A stretch of DNA of 49,707 bases from Candidatus Latescibacterota bacterium (lineage in GTDB: Bacteria > JAAXHH01). Shown one piece after another: positions 41,314 through 49,707 of this stretch. Numbering within the stretch: the stretch's first letter is position 1; each line of letters starts with the position of its first letter. The notes below the pieces were generated by a model. The model searched no databases. It was not told the origin of the DNA and saw only the letters and a list, made by a program, of their open reading frames with translations. Where the stretch lies: contig JAJEEG010000007.1 of assembly GCA_022821085.1 (NCBI GenBank), positions 86,916 through 136,622 on the forward strand, in the 5' to 3' direction. The translations under genes were made by a program, and so were the position numbers.

Positions 41314-42561
41314 ATGGAATCTGACATCCGGGATCCCGACCTCGCCGAATCCGGTGCGGTGCGCATGGAATGGGATGCCCGCCAGATGCCGGTACTGCAT
41401 TCGATCAAGGACCGGTTCGCGCGAGAACGGCCCTTTCGCGACCTGCGCGTCGCCGTGTGTCTGCACATTTCGACCAAGACGGCGAATCTGGTCACCGCGA
41501 TCAAGTCGGGCGGCGCGGAACCCGTCGTTTGCGCCTCCAATCCGCTCAGCACGCAGGACGACGTGGCGGCCAGTCTGGCCGTGCATCACGGGGTGCCCGT
41601 ATTCGCCAAAAGAGGGGAGGATCCGGACACCTTCAATCGGCACCTGCACAACGTGCTGGAATCGAATCCCGACATCCTGCTGGACGACGGGGCCGACCTG
41701 GTCACTACGGCCCATCGGGACCACCGCCGGCAACTGGATCGCATCATCGGCGGAACGGAAGAGACGACCACGGGCGTGAACCGGCTCCGAAGCATGGTCC
41801 GTAACGGCGACCTGACCATTCCGGTCATCGCGGTCAACGATTCAAAGACCAAGCACCTCTTCGACAACCGGTTCGGTACGGGCCAAAGCGCGCTCGACGG
41901 CATCCTCCGGGCTACCAACACGCTGATCGCGGGCAAAACCGTGGTGGTTTGCGGTTACGGCTGGTGCGGGCGTGGCGTGGCGTCCCGGGTCAGGGGACTG
42001 GGCGGCCAGGTCATCGTAACGGAAGTGGATTCCATTCCGGCGCTCGAAGCGGCCATGGAAGGGTTCCGGGTACTGCCCATCGACGAGGCGGCCGCGCTGG
42101 GCGACCTGTTCATCACGGTGACCGGGAACCGCGGGGTCATCCGCCGCGATCACCTGGAAGTCATGAAAGACGGCGCCATGCTGGCCAACGCCGGGCATTT
42201 CGACGTGGAAATCGACGTGCAGGCCCTGGACGCCCTGGCGATCGAGAAAAGATCACTAAGGCCCAACGTGGAGGAGTACGCCCTGGCAAACGGCCGGCGG
42301 CTGCATCTCCTCGGTGAAGGCCGGCTGGTCAACCTGGTTGCCGGCGAGGGACATCCCGCCGCGGTCATGGACCTTTCCTTCGCCAACCAGGCCCTGGCGG
42401 TGGAGCACCTGGTCGCCAGGCACGAGGATATGCCGCCTGGATTATACACCCTTCCGGATGAAGTCGACCGGGAAATCGCGGGCCTGAAACTCGAAAGCAT
42501 GGGCTTGGCCATTGACGCATTGACGCCGGAACAGCAGGATTACCTGGATTCGTGGCGCTGA
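41314..42561 (+). CDS. ahcY: Adenosylhomocysteinase (archaeal/Thermotoga type)
   Basis: 415 residues from ATG 41314. Splits S-adenosylhomocysteine to adenosine and homocysteine, restoring the methyl cycle. LHISTKTANLV and CASNPLSTQDDVAASL open the fold, DDGADLVTTAH and ETTTGVNRL line the substrate pocket, and VNDSKTKHLFDNRFGTGQS holds the catalytic Lys and Asp. The NAD+ site is CGYGWCGRGVASRVRGLGG, with VTEVDSIPALEAAMEG. GYGWCGRG and the short C-terminus ending in EQQDYLDSWR are traits of the archaeal/Thermotoga form, not the larger form ending in KPDHYRY. The frame is open to 41179, so the start is uncertain. A PLP decarboxylase follows after 46 bases. Confidence 0.92.
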   Translation: MESDIRDPDLAESGAVRMEWDARQMPVLHSIKDRFARERPFRDLRVAVCLHISTKTANLVTAIKSGGAEPVVCASNPLSTQDDVAASLAVHHGVPVFAKRGEDPDTFNRHLHNVLESNPDILLDDGADLVTTAHRDHRRQLDRIIGGTEETTTGVNRLRSMVRNGDLTIPVIAVNDSKTKHLFDNRFGTGQSALDGILRATNTLIAGKTVVVCGYGWCGRGVASRVRGLGGQVIVTEVDSIPALEAAMEGFRVLPIDEAAALGDLFITVTGNRGVIRRDHLEVMKDGAMLANAGHFDVEIDVQALDALAIEKRSLRPNVEEYALANGRRLHLLGEGRLVNLVAGEGHPAAVMDLSFANQALAVEHLVARHEDMPPGLYTLPDEVDREIAGLKLESMGLAIDALTPEQQDYLDSWR

Positions 42562-42607
42562 GCGATAAGCGGTGCTGAGCGACGACGGGAATCAGGAGAG
42601 ATCAAAA

Positions 42608-44083
42608 GTGGCCCGGGAGAAACAGGAAAAGCAGCACGCAGGATCAGGGGTGGAAGCGCACGACGGTCTTCAGATGCCCCCAGAAGTCATGCTCGAGCTC
42701 GCGAACAAAACGGCGGAACTCATCGTAGAACGAATCAAGCATCTTCCTGAAGAACAGGCCTGGGACGGCGAATTCAAGAAAGAACTGGAAGATCAGCTTA
42801 TGGAAGATCCGCCCGAACACGGCAGTTCCGCGCTGGAGGTCCTGGAAAGGGCGGCAAAGGAAATCCTCCCCCTCGGCGCCCGCCTCGATCACCCCCGATC
42901 CTTCGCGTTCATCCCGTCGGCGCCGACCTGGCCCGGCGTACTGGCCGATTTCATGGCCTCCGCATACCAGATCAATCAATGCACCTGGCTGACTTCCAGC
43001 GGGGGAAGCCAGATGGAACTGGTCGTCATCGACTGGATGCGACGCTGGCTGGGGTATCCGGATACCGCCGGAGGCCTGATGACTTCCGGAGGCTCCGCGG
43101 CCAGCCTGGAAGCCCTGGTCGCCGCGCGGGAGTCTGCGGGCGCTCCCGAACGCGGCACGGTCTATATGAGCGAGCAGAGCCACAGCGCTCTGGTCCGCGC
43201 GGCCAGAATCATGGGCATCAAACCCGATCACGTCCGCATGATCAAAACGGACTCGCTCTTCCGCATGGACATGGAAAAGCTCATACGCTCGGTGGCAGAG
43301 GACCGCGCCGCGGGATTCAATCCGGTCGCCGTTTGCGCAAATGCCGGCGCGGCCAGTACAGGCGCGATCGATCCACTGCCGGCATTGGCGGATTTCTGCG
43401 AGGCGGAAGGCATCTGGCTCCACGTCGACGCCGCCTATGGCGGGTTTACGGTTATTACCGAGCAGGGAAAGGAACTGCTGAGCGGTATCGAACGGGCGGA
43501 CTCCATCGGTCTTGACGCCCACAAACTGCTTTTCCAACCCTACGAGGCGGGCTGCCTGCTGGTCAAGGACTTGAGCACCCTGGAGCGGGCATTCGCGGTC
43601 CGCCACGATATCCTTCAGGACACGGTGTGGGGCGCGAATCATCCCAACTTCGCGGACCGGGGGCTGCAACTGAGCAGGTCCGTGCGGGCCCTGAAGATCT
43701 GGGTATCCGTAAAGACCTTCGGTTTGGCCCCATTCCGAAACGCCATATCCAGAAGCATGGAACTCGCCGCGCGGGCCGAAGCGCATGTCCGAAACAACGA
43801 AACCCTGGGAATGCTGATACCGGCTTCACTCGGTATCATATGCTTCCGCGTCGACCCCGACCATGCGGACCTCGATGAGGAATCGCTCGAAAGGATCAAC
43901 CGGAAAGTGCTCGCCCGCGTCTTCTGGGAGGACCGCGCCTTGATGTCATCGACTCTGCTACGGGGCAAGTTCTCGCTCAGGCTCTGCATCGTCAACCATA
44001 CGACTTCCTGGGACGACGTCCGCGAGACGCTGGAAGCCATCGAGCGCTTCGGTAACGAGGCGATATCTGAAAGATTGGAATAA
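42608..44083 (+). CDS. PLP-dependent group II amino acid decarboxylase
   Basis: 491 residues. The fold is that of aromatic-L-amino-acid/glutamate decarboxylases. HPRSFAFIPSAPTWPGVLAD matches the N-terminal substrate region, MTSGGSAASLEALVAAR the phosphate loop, WLHVDAAYGGF the Asp that contacts the pyridine N, and GLDAHKLLFQPYEAG the Schiff-base Lys. The substrate (aromatic amino acid, aspartate or other) cannot be fixed. GTG 42608 with AGGAGAG seven bases upstream is preferred to the in-frame ATG at 42572. It follows ahcY closely and may share its transcript. Confidence 0.9.
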   Translation: MAREKQEKQHAGSGVEAHDGLQMPPEVMLELANKTAELIVERIKHLPEEQAWDGEFKKELEDQLMEDPPEHGSSALEVLERAAKEILPLGARLDHPRSFAFIPSAPTWPGVLADFMASAYQINQCTWLTSSGGSQMELVVIDWMRRWLGYPDTAGGLMTSGGSAASLEALVAARESAGAPERGTVYMSEQSHSALVRAARIMGIKPDHVRMIKTDSLFRMDMEKLIRSVAEDRAAGFNPVAVCANAGAASTGAIDPLPALADFCEAEGIWLHVDAAYGGFTVITEQGKELLSGIERADSIGLDAHKLLFQPYEAGCLLVKDLSTLERAFAVRHDILQDTVWGANHPNFADRGLQLSRSVRALKIWVSVKTFGLAPFRNAISRSMELAARAEAHVRNNETLGMLIPASLGIICFRVDPDHADLDEESLERINRKVLARVFWEDRALMSSTLLRGKFSLRLCIVNHTTSWDDVRETLEAIERFGNEAISERLE

Positions 44084-44150
44084 TCAGAATCCCTGCAAGT
44101 AAGATCGGGCGAAAGCCGCTAGATGTACGCAAGCATCATCGGGATACAAT

Positions 44151-47100
44151 ATGATGATTTCCTTTATCTCTGGTAGATTGACGGTATCTATGCTGGTTCT
44201 AGGGGTAATGACCGGACTCATCGGATCGCTGTACGGGGCAAGGCCGGCACTCGCCCAGGACATGCCGTCCGGGCCGATCACGGCCGGAGAGGTCGTGGAC
44301 CGGGAGACGCTCGCGACTTTCGTGGAAGGCGCGAAAACCCACATCGAAGGAATATACGACTCAGGCGACGCGCTTGCGCCGTTTCTCAACCGTACCCGGG
44401 AAGAAGGAGACTGGAAACACGGCAACACGTTTCTCTTGCTCATGCTCCTTGACGGTACCGTGTTGTTCCACGCGGGCGACGTTACAGCCAGCGGCAAGAG
44501 CCTGTTCGAACTCGAAGACGACACGGGAAAAACCGTGGTGCGGGATCTTATCGAGACGGGCAGGCTGGGCGGCGGCCACGTCGATTACACCTGGGACGAT
44601 CCGAACGACGACGAAGACGATCCCGCCAAGGTAGCCTACGCCACCAGTTTCTTCGGAAACAACTACGGCAACCAGGTCATCCTGGTCGGCGGCTTCTACC
44701 AGGACGTGTCCCAGATCGAACCGCCCGTGTACGATGCCTCGCTCATTCCCAAGCCCGAGGTGACGGCGGTGGAAGTGATGGACCGCGCAACGCTGCAGCA
44801 GTTCGTCATCGGGGCCATGAGAGGCTACATAGGCGCATTGCAGGAACACGGGACCGATCGCTATGCCGACATACTGAACGTCTTCCGAATCGAGGACGGG
44901 CACTGGCGGCACGGATCCATTTACCTGTTTATACTGAACGACCTGGGTTACGTGATCTTCCATGGCGCCGACCGAACGCTGGAAGCGCGGAACCAGTCCC
45001 ACCTGGAGGACATCAACGGCGTCAGGTTCGTCCAGGAATTCATCAAGGTGGCCAACGCCGGGGGAGGCTTTGTCGAATACCAGTATGACGATCCGTCGGT
45101 GCCTGGAGACGAGGTAACCGGTACGCCGAAGCTGAGCTATGTCCAGTCTTTCGAATCCCGCGGCGGCCGGCGGGTGATCTTTGGCGCGGGGATATACTTC
45201 GATCCTGCCGACTACGACCGGGAGACCAAGCTGGCGGTGGATCCCTCCGTGCTCACCGAAGGCGACGGGCCCCAGACCGTGATGGTGACCGCCACCCTGA
45301 CCGGAGATCCATTGCCGGTAACGACCAGATTGCCGCTGACCCTGTCAGGTACCGCGACCGGCGATGACTATACGGTGACCGGAGACATGCATATCCTGAT
45401 ACCCCCGGAAGGCACAACGGGCACGACGGAGTTGTCATTCACCGTCGCGGACGACGGGGTGGAGGAGGCCGGCGGTGAATCCATTATAGTCACGGCAAGT
45501 TACGCCATGGAGGCATTGGCATCCGCCACGATCACCGTCCACGACGGAACTGTCCCGGTTCTGGAGCCCGGAGCGGTCACCGCTGCCGATATAGTAGATC
45601 GAACTACCCTGAAGACTTTCGTCCGTGTGGCGGCGGCCGCGTATACCGAAGCTATCGACGAGGTCGGATTTGACCGCCACGAGGAGGTCGTAGAGGCCTT
45701 CCGGGTCGAGGACGGCATATTGCGGCTGGGCGAAATCTACATCTTCTTCCTGCAGACAGACGGGTTGTTGTTCTTTCATGGTGCCAATCCGTCGATCGAA
45801 AACATGAATATCATCGACGCCCAGGACCTGAACGGGGTCTACTATACCCGGGAGCTCATCGCGGCCGCACAGGCCGGAGGAGGTTACGTCGAGTACTATT
45901 TCGACAATCCGGCCGTTGTGGGAGACGAAGAACTGGGATCGCCCAAGGTGAGTTACGCGGAATCTGTCGTCGTCGATGGGGTGGAACTCGTCATCGGATC
46001 CGGGTTCTATTTCGACTTCGCCGGATACACCCCGGAGGTTACCCTTTCCGTGAACCCTGCGACGGTGTCGGAGGAAGGCGGAACGCAGACCGTGACGGTG
46101 ACCGCCACGCAGACGAACATGGCCATACCGGTCCAGACCGTGATCCCGCTTTCGCTTTCCGGGACGGCCACCGGCGATGACTACAGCGTGAGCGGCGACT
46201 TGAGCTTCACGATTCCCGGCGAGGCCACGGAGGGTTCGACGCAACTGGCCATTACGGTCGTCAACGACGATGTGTATGAATCCGGGGGCGAAACGATCGT
46301 CCTAACGGCGAGTTTCGATGGTCGGGAACTCGATTCCGCCACCGTGGTGGTGACCGATTCCTACGATGCGCCGGCGGCCGTGGGCACTCCGCGTGCGGTA
46401 ACGCTGGACGCCGGCGAATCCAGGACGATCGACGCGGGTGCGCTATTCAGTGGCACCGACCTGGGCTTTTCGGCTGCTTCGTCGGATAATGGCGTGGCCG
46501 AAGCCGTCCTATCCGGCGCCACGGTGACCGTAACCGGCGGCCGCAAGGGCTCCGCAACGGTGACGATCGCCGCCCGGAACGCGGCGGGAACGGCCACCGT
46601 CGACGTGGGCGTGACCGTCACAGCCATCGCCGCGGAGCGCATGGCCTACGAGAACATCCTGGGCGCCATGGGCCGGAACATGCTGTCCAGCGTCTCGACG
46701 ACGATCGGCGGCCGCTTCACCGCGGGAGCGGGTGGACAAGGTATCACCGTGGGCGGCCGCAGAATAGACGGATTCGCGTCCAGCGTGTCGGCGTTGGCCA
46801 ACCTCACGGGCCACGGGCGCCAGGTTCGGGAGAAACATCTGGCCCTGTTGAACGACGCAGAACACCGGCGCAACGCAGGCGGCGATTACCTGCTGCGGAC
46901 GAGTTCGTTCTCCTACGCACTCGAGGACCATACGGCCACCGGCGGACCGAGGTGGACCGTCTGGGGCGCGGGTGACCTGCAAGGCTTCCAGGGTGAACCC
47001 GATTCGGGAACCAGTTACGACGGTAACCTCAGGACGGCATATCTCGGGTTAGACGTGGCCGCGCAGCGCAACTGGATGGCCGGTATCGCCCTCTCGCACG

Positions 47101-48044
47101 CGATAGGCCAGTCCGACTACGAAGTAACCGTCGCGAGCGGCAGCCTGGAATCGCGGCTGACCAGCGTGCTGCCCTACGTACGCTGGATATGCAGTACCGG
47201 TCTTTCGGAAGCGTGGTCGATCGTGGGACTCGGCACCGGCGAAGTCGAAGTGGAAGATGCCGCGAGCGATCTCTCCATGCGCATGGCCATGGTGGGCCTG
47301 CGCACCCGGTTGGCGGGGACGGGCGGCACGGGGCTGGACGTGGTGGGCGACGCGGGACTGGCCCGTCTGTCGACCGCCGGCAGTGACTCTCCTGCACTCG
47401 GCGACATAAACGCAGACGCGCAGCGGGTCCGCATCGGCCTGGAGGGATCGCGTTCGACAAAGCTCGCCGGAGGGACCGTCATCACCCCCTTTGCGCAGCT
47501 CGCCGGGCGTTATGATGGCGGCGCCGGCCAGACGGGCCAGGGCCTGGAGGTTACGGGAGGCCTCCGTCTGTCAGGCGGCAGGGTGGGCGTGAACGCACAG
47601 GGCAGGTACCTGGCGGTACACACCGCCGAGGGATATAGTGAAAACGGGGTCTCCCTCATCGCCTTCCTGAGTCCCGGTGCGGGCGGAACGGGCTTATCCA
47701 TGTCCGTCGCGCCCCGTATGGGCGCCGGTACGGGAGACTCGGGCATGATGTGGCGCGATAGTCCGCTTGAGGGCACATCCGTCACCGGCCGGAATAACGC
47801 CCGCGCGCTCAGGGCGGAGGTCGGCTACGGGCTCGCGTATCCGTCCATCGGCGTATTAATGACACCCTTCGGTGAAATGTATCTACACGGAGACGACCGG
47901 CGGCAGATGCGGCTGGGTGCGCGGTTCGGCACGGCGGGTACCGTCGCCGGCGCTGCATCCCTGGAGCTTGCCGGTACGCGAATCGACCGGCATGGCCGAG
48001 CGTCCGACCACCATATCGGCCTGTTGGGCCGCATGAGCTTCTGA
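44151..48044 (+). CDS. Autotransporter with three Cache-like and two Calx-beta domains
   Basis: 1297 residues. A signal peptide (MLVLGVMTGLIGSLYGARPALAQ) is followed by three related ~150-residue Cache-like sensor modules at ~49-200, ~209-355 and ~481-625. Each opens with (V/M)DRxTLxxFV and contains the pattern WRHGSIYLFIL / GYVIFHGA, then GGGFVEYQYDDP. Calx-beta domains follow modules 2 and 3 (~362-465 and ~633-735; VDPSVLTEGDGPQTVMVTA and VNPATVSEEGGTQTVTVTA). A Big/cadherin-like stretch (~740-825), a linker and an autotransporter beta-barrel (~936-1297, ending in Phe) complete it. It should be displayed on the outer membrane. Cache domains normally sense small molecules in the periplasm as parts of chemoreceptors or kinases, so finding them on a surface passenger is unusual. 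Confidence 0.85.
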   Translation: MMISFISGRLTVSMLVLGVMTGLIGSLYGARPALAQDMPSGPITAGEVVDRETLATFVEGAKTHIEGIYDSGDALAPFLNRTREEGDWKHGNTFLLLMLLDGTVLFHAGDVTASGKSLFELEDDTGKTVVRDLIETGRLGGGHVDYTWDDPNDDEDDPAKVAYATSFFGNNYGNQVILVGGFYQDVSQIEPPVYDASLIPKPEVTAVEVMDRATLQQFVIGAMRGYIGALQEHGTDRYADILNVFRIEDGHWRHGSIYLFILNDLGYVIFHGADRTLEARNQSHLEDINGVRFVQEFIKVANAGGGFVEYQYDDPSVPGDEVTGTPKLSYVQSFESRGGRRVIFGAGIYFDPADYDRETKLAVDPSVLTEGDGPQTVMVTATLTGDPLPVTTRLPLTLSGTATGDDYTVTGDMHILIPPEGTTGTTELSFTVADDGVEEAGGESIIVTASYAMEALASATITVHDGTVPVLEPGAVTAADIVDRTTLKTFVRVAAAAYTEAIDEVGFDRHEEVVEAFRVEDGILRLGEIYIFFLQTDGLLFFHGANPSIENMNIIDAQDLNGVYYTRELIAAAQAGGGYVEYYFDNPAVVGDEELGSPKVSYAESVVVDGVELVIGSGFYFDFAGYTPEVTLSVNPATVSEEGGTQTVTVTATQTNMAIPVQTVIPLSLSGTATGDDYSVSGDLSFTIPGEATEGSTQLAITVVNDDVYESGGETIVLTASFDGRELDSATVVVTDSYDAPAAVGTPRAVTLDAGESRTIDAGALFSGTDLGFSAASSDNGVAEAVLSGATVTVTGGRKGSATVTIAARNAAGTATVDVGVTVTAIAAERMAYENILGAMGRNMLSSVSTTIGGRFTAGAGGQGITVGGRRIDGFASSVSALANLTGHGRQVREKHLALLNDAEHRRNAGGDYLLRTSSFSYALEDHTATGGPRWTVWGAGDLQGFQGEPDSGTSYDGNLRTAYLGLDVAAQRNWMAGIALSHAIGQSDYEVTVASGSLESRLTSVLPYVRWICSTGLSEAWSIVGLGTGEVEVEDAASDLSMRMAMVGLRTRLAGTGGTGLDVVGDAGLARLSTAGSDSPALGDINADAQRVRIGLEGSRSTKLAGGTVITPFAQLAGRYDGGAGQTGQGLEVTGGLRLSGGRVGVNAQGRYLAVHTAEGYSENGVSLIAFLSPGAGGTGLSMSVAPRMGAGTGDSGMMWRDSPLEGTSVTGRNNARALRAEVGYGLAYPSIGVLMTPFGEMYLHGDDRRQMRLGARFGTAGTVAGAASLELAGTRIDRHGRASDHHIGLLGRMSF

Positions 48045-48063
48045 CGCCGAACAACTGAAGCGA

Positions 48064-48090
48064 GACCGACCTCCATGGGTGGAGCCGGTC
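48064..48090 (+). terminator. Hairpin after the autotransporter gene
   Basis: GACCG...CTCCA pairs with TGGAG...CGGTC around a TGGG loop, 20 bases after the stop codon. The following bases lack a clear T-run, so an intrinsic terminator is possible but not certain. Confidence 0.4.
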
Positions 48091-48173
48091 TTACACATAC
48101 AAGGACCCAGACAAATCCTGGAGAAAGGGAACCGGGCAGAATACCGGGCGGACCCAGGTAAAGGGCGGGGATA

Positions 48174-49004
48174 ATGGTATTGACAATCGAAGAGGTCGAC
48201 CATTTCAGGTCCCACGGTTACGTGGCCAAACCCGGGTTCTTCTCTGACCGGGAGACCCGGGCCTTCCAGGCCGAGATCGATCGGCTCATGGAAGATGGCG
48301 CATTGCGAAACGTGGCCACGGCAGGCGATGGAAAGACGGCGTCCACCACGCAGCGCAATCTGCAACTCTGCCCGATGTACCGGCATAGCGACCTGTTTCG
48401 CGCCCTGCCCTTCCAACCCGACATCACCGCTGCCATTTCACAGCTAATCGGTGATCCCTTTATTCTTCATCTCGACCAGGTCTTTCTCAAACCGGGCGGT
48501 GATGGCATGGGTACCCACTGGCACCAGGACAATGCCTACTTCAAAATCAGCGACCCCCTGAAGGGTACCGCCGTCTGGATCGCCGTGCACGACGCGACGG
48601 TCGAGAACGGCACCATGCAGGTAATCCCCGGCAGTTACAGGACGCCCTACGAACACAAACGGGATCCGTACAGCGACCACCACATCAGATGCTATCCTCC
48701 GGAGGATGAGGCGGATACCATCGAATTGAAAGCGGGCGGCGCGCTGTTCTTCTGCTACGGTACGGCTCACTGCACGGGCCACAACCGCACGGACCAGTCT
48801 CGTGCAGGGATCGCCTTCCATTTTCTCCGCGCGGACTACGCGCCGGACCAGCTCATCGAGGAGGGCCGCGACTACCGGCCCTACATCACCGGACCGCGGG
48901 CGACGGGAGGCGTGTCCGAATACGGCGTTCGCGTCGACGGCACGTGGGAATCCGAAGTCGAAAAAGCACTGGAACACCGCTACGCCTCGGGGACCTCTGC
49001 TTAA
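48174..49004 (+). CDS. Phytanoyl-CoA dioxygenase (PhyH) family oxygenase 3
   Basis: 276 residues. It opens with EVDHFRSHGYVAKPGFFSD, the usual PhyH N-terminus. The iron ligands are His-x-Asp in THWHQDNAYF and His in GTAHCTGHNRT, five residues before the conserved Asn, with Arg in SRAGIAFHFL. ENGTMQVIPGSY is the core strand. It is the third PhyH enzyme in the window, and all three differ in length and flanking motifs. Substrate unknown. A G-rich ribosome site (GGGCGGGG) precedes ATG 48174. It lies between two Cache-type secreted proteins. Confidence 0.9.
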   Translation: MVLTIEEVDHFRSHGYVAKPGFFSDRETRAFQAEIDRLMEDGALRNVATAGDGKTASTTQRNLQLCPMYRHSDLFRALPFQPDITAAISQLIGDPFILHLDQVFLKPGGDGMGTHWHQDNAYFKISDPLKGTAVWIAVHDATVENGTMQVIPGSYRTPYEHKRDPYSDHHIRCYPPEDEADTIELKAGGALFFCYGTAHCTGHNRTDQSRAGIAFHFLRADYAPDQLIEEGRDYRPYITGPRATGGVSEYGVRVDGTWESEVEKALEHRYASGTSA

Positions 49005-49079
49005 CTTCCCTCCAAGCCTTTTCATGTAGTATAACTGATACTATTATAGAACCGTGACAGTGTTTTTTTGATTAAAGGT

Positions 49080-49107
49080 TTGTCCAATAAACATTAAATG
49101 ATATAGT
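49080..49107 (+). promoter_or_regulatory. Probable promoter of the terminal Cache-protein gene
   Basis: TTGTCC (49080-49085) and TATAGT (49102-49107) are 16 bases apart in an AT-rich stretch, 44 bases before ATG 49151. An inverted repeat TAGTAT-AACTG-ATACTA lies upstream at 49027-49043 and might be an operator. Confidence 0.45.
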
Positions 49108-49150
49108 AGTAAATTCAGGACATATCAGACTCTAACGGGAGGTCTTTCAG

Positions 49151-49707
49151 ATGCAGATCGGAACACGCAGGACCAGAGTCTCGTCATTGCTCATAGCCGG
49201 CCTGTTCGTACTGGCTGGCGTGTTTTTCGACATGCGTTCCGCTTCAGCCCAAACGCCGGAACCTTGTCCACTCCCTCCGGGGGTGACGCTTCCTGAGGAC
49301 CTGGCCGTGACGGCGCAGCAGGTGGAAGCCGGCACAGCCAGCCTGAAGGATTTCGCGCTGGCCGTGAAAGATCAATTCACTGGTGGGAGCGGTGCGGGTT
49401 CGCGTGAACTGCAGTTGTACGTCGGTTGTCTGTTGAGGCATGATGGGAGCCCGTTTCACTCCGGCTCAACCTATCTTGTGCAGTTGACGCCCGATGGCAG
49501 GTTGTTTACGCACGCTAAAAACATGGCCCTGTCGGGCAGGTTGCTGAATCGCTTGATCTATGGCGTGATTCTTCGAGCATTGCAGATCAACGTGGCTGGT
49601 TTGCAGAATGATCCTGCCGCGTTAACGGCTGCTTTCATCGAGGCTGCCGGCAGGGATGGCGGTGCGTTCAACATACCCGGTATTCCGGGGGCTTCGGGTT
49701 ATGCCAC
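49151..49707 (+). CDS. Secreted Cache-like protein, 5' part (cut by window end)
   Basis: 185 codons are visible with no stop. A signal peptide (LLIAGLFVLAGVFFDMRSASAQ) is followed by one module resembling those of the autotransporter at 44151: TAQQVEAGTASLKDFALAVK, then HSGSTYLVQLTPDGRLFTHA, then AFIEAAGRDGGAFNIPG in place of the GGGFVEY segment. It is probably another Cache-type exported protein, perhaps also an autotransporter, but the C-terminus is outside the window. GGGAGGT seven bases before ATG 49151 fixes the start. Confidence 0.75.
   Translation, partial: MQIGTRRTRVSSLLIAGLFVLAGVFFDMRSASAQTPEPCPLPPGVTLPEDLAVTAQQVEAGTASLKDFALAVKDQFTGGSGAGSRELQLYVGCLLRHDGSPFHSGSTYLVQLTPDGRLFTHAKNMALSGRLLNRLIYGVILRALQINVAGLQNDPAALTAAFIEAAGRDGGAFNIPGIPGASGYA

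Overview
The window is about 49.7 kb of GC-rich (roughly 60-65 % G+C by eye) bacterial chromosome, densely coded on both strands. A heptose adenylyltransferase (LPS core) and a large autotransporter with a C-terminal beta-barrel indicate a diderm. There are no phage, IS or plasmid genes, and I found no rRNA, tRNA or CRISPR. Housekeeping genes are mixed with three phytanoyl-CoA dioxygenase-like (PhyH) enzymes, two Gfo/Idh/MocA oxidoreductases, three medium- or short-chain dehydrogenases, a sulfatase-fold enzyme, a tandem cyclase and a tungsten-type aldehyde:ferredoxin oxidoreductase. This mix resembles environmental Latescibacterota/Poribacteria-like genomes; that placement is an inference from gene content only.

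Layout. 1-10998 (+ strand): 3' end of coaD, an aminotransferase, a NYN-nuclease gene with an in-frame amber codon, mdh-icd (TCA cycle), obgE, dprA, heptose adenylyltransferase, a small unknown protein coupled to a PhyH dioxygenase, an APC permease, and an AhpD-like peroxidase gene with an in-frame TGA. 11085-12878 (-): secreted tandem-cyclase protein. 12879-14512: AT-richer island with an MntA/HepT toxin-antitoxin pair whose toxin is frameshifted. 14513-15565 (+): Gfo/Idh oxidoreductase. 15645-26915 (-): a sulfatase-fold enzyme, then SDR, sugar isomerase, PGI/PMI, a 1201-residue reductase/acyl-CoA-synthetase-like/HAD fusion resembling myxobacterial ether-lipid enzymes, a zinc dehydrogenase and an FHA-GAF-SpoIIE phosphatase. 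27077-29821: SAM methyltransferase with a clear promoter, a HigBA-like module whose toxin carries an amber codon, and a second PhyH enzyme. 30133-33145 (+): aldehyde ferredoxin oxidoreductase and a two-TM K+ channel with RCK domain. 33240-40978 (-): membrane-anchored glycosidase-like protein, kptA, SDR, Gfo/Idh, coiled-coil protein, DUF457 membrane protein, maf-dtd, a PD-(D/E)XK-like orphan and a MATE exporter. 41314-49707 (+): Thermotoga/archaeal-type S-adenosylhomocysteinase, PLP decarboxylase, Cache/Calx-beta autotransporter, third PhyH enzyme, and the start of a second Cache-type secreted protein cut by the window end.

The strongest novel signal is at 10420-10998. TGA sits exactly at the second cysteine of the AhpD CxxC-x3-H motif and is followed by a 12-bp stem-loop with bacterial SECIS geometry, so the gene very probably encodes a selenoprotein. 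Other points of interest are the Cache-bearing autotransporter, the reductase/degenerate-adenylation/HAD fusion, two toxin-antitoxin modules in which only the toxin is broken, a sulfatase-fold enzyme with Thr at the formylglycine position, and many short perfect tandem duplications placed just after stop codons.
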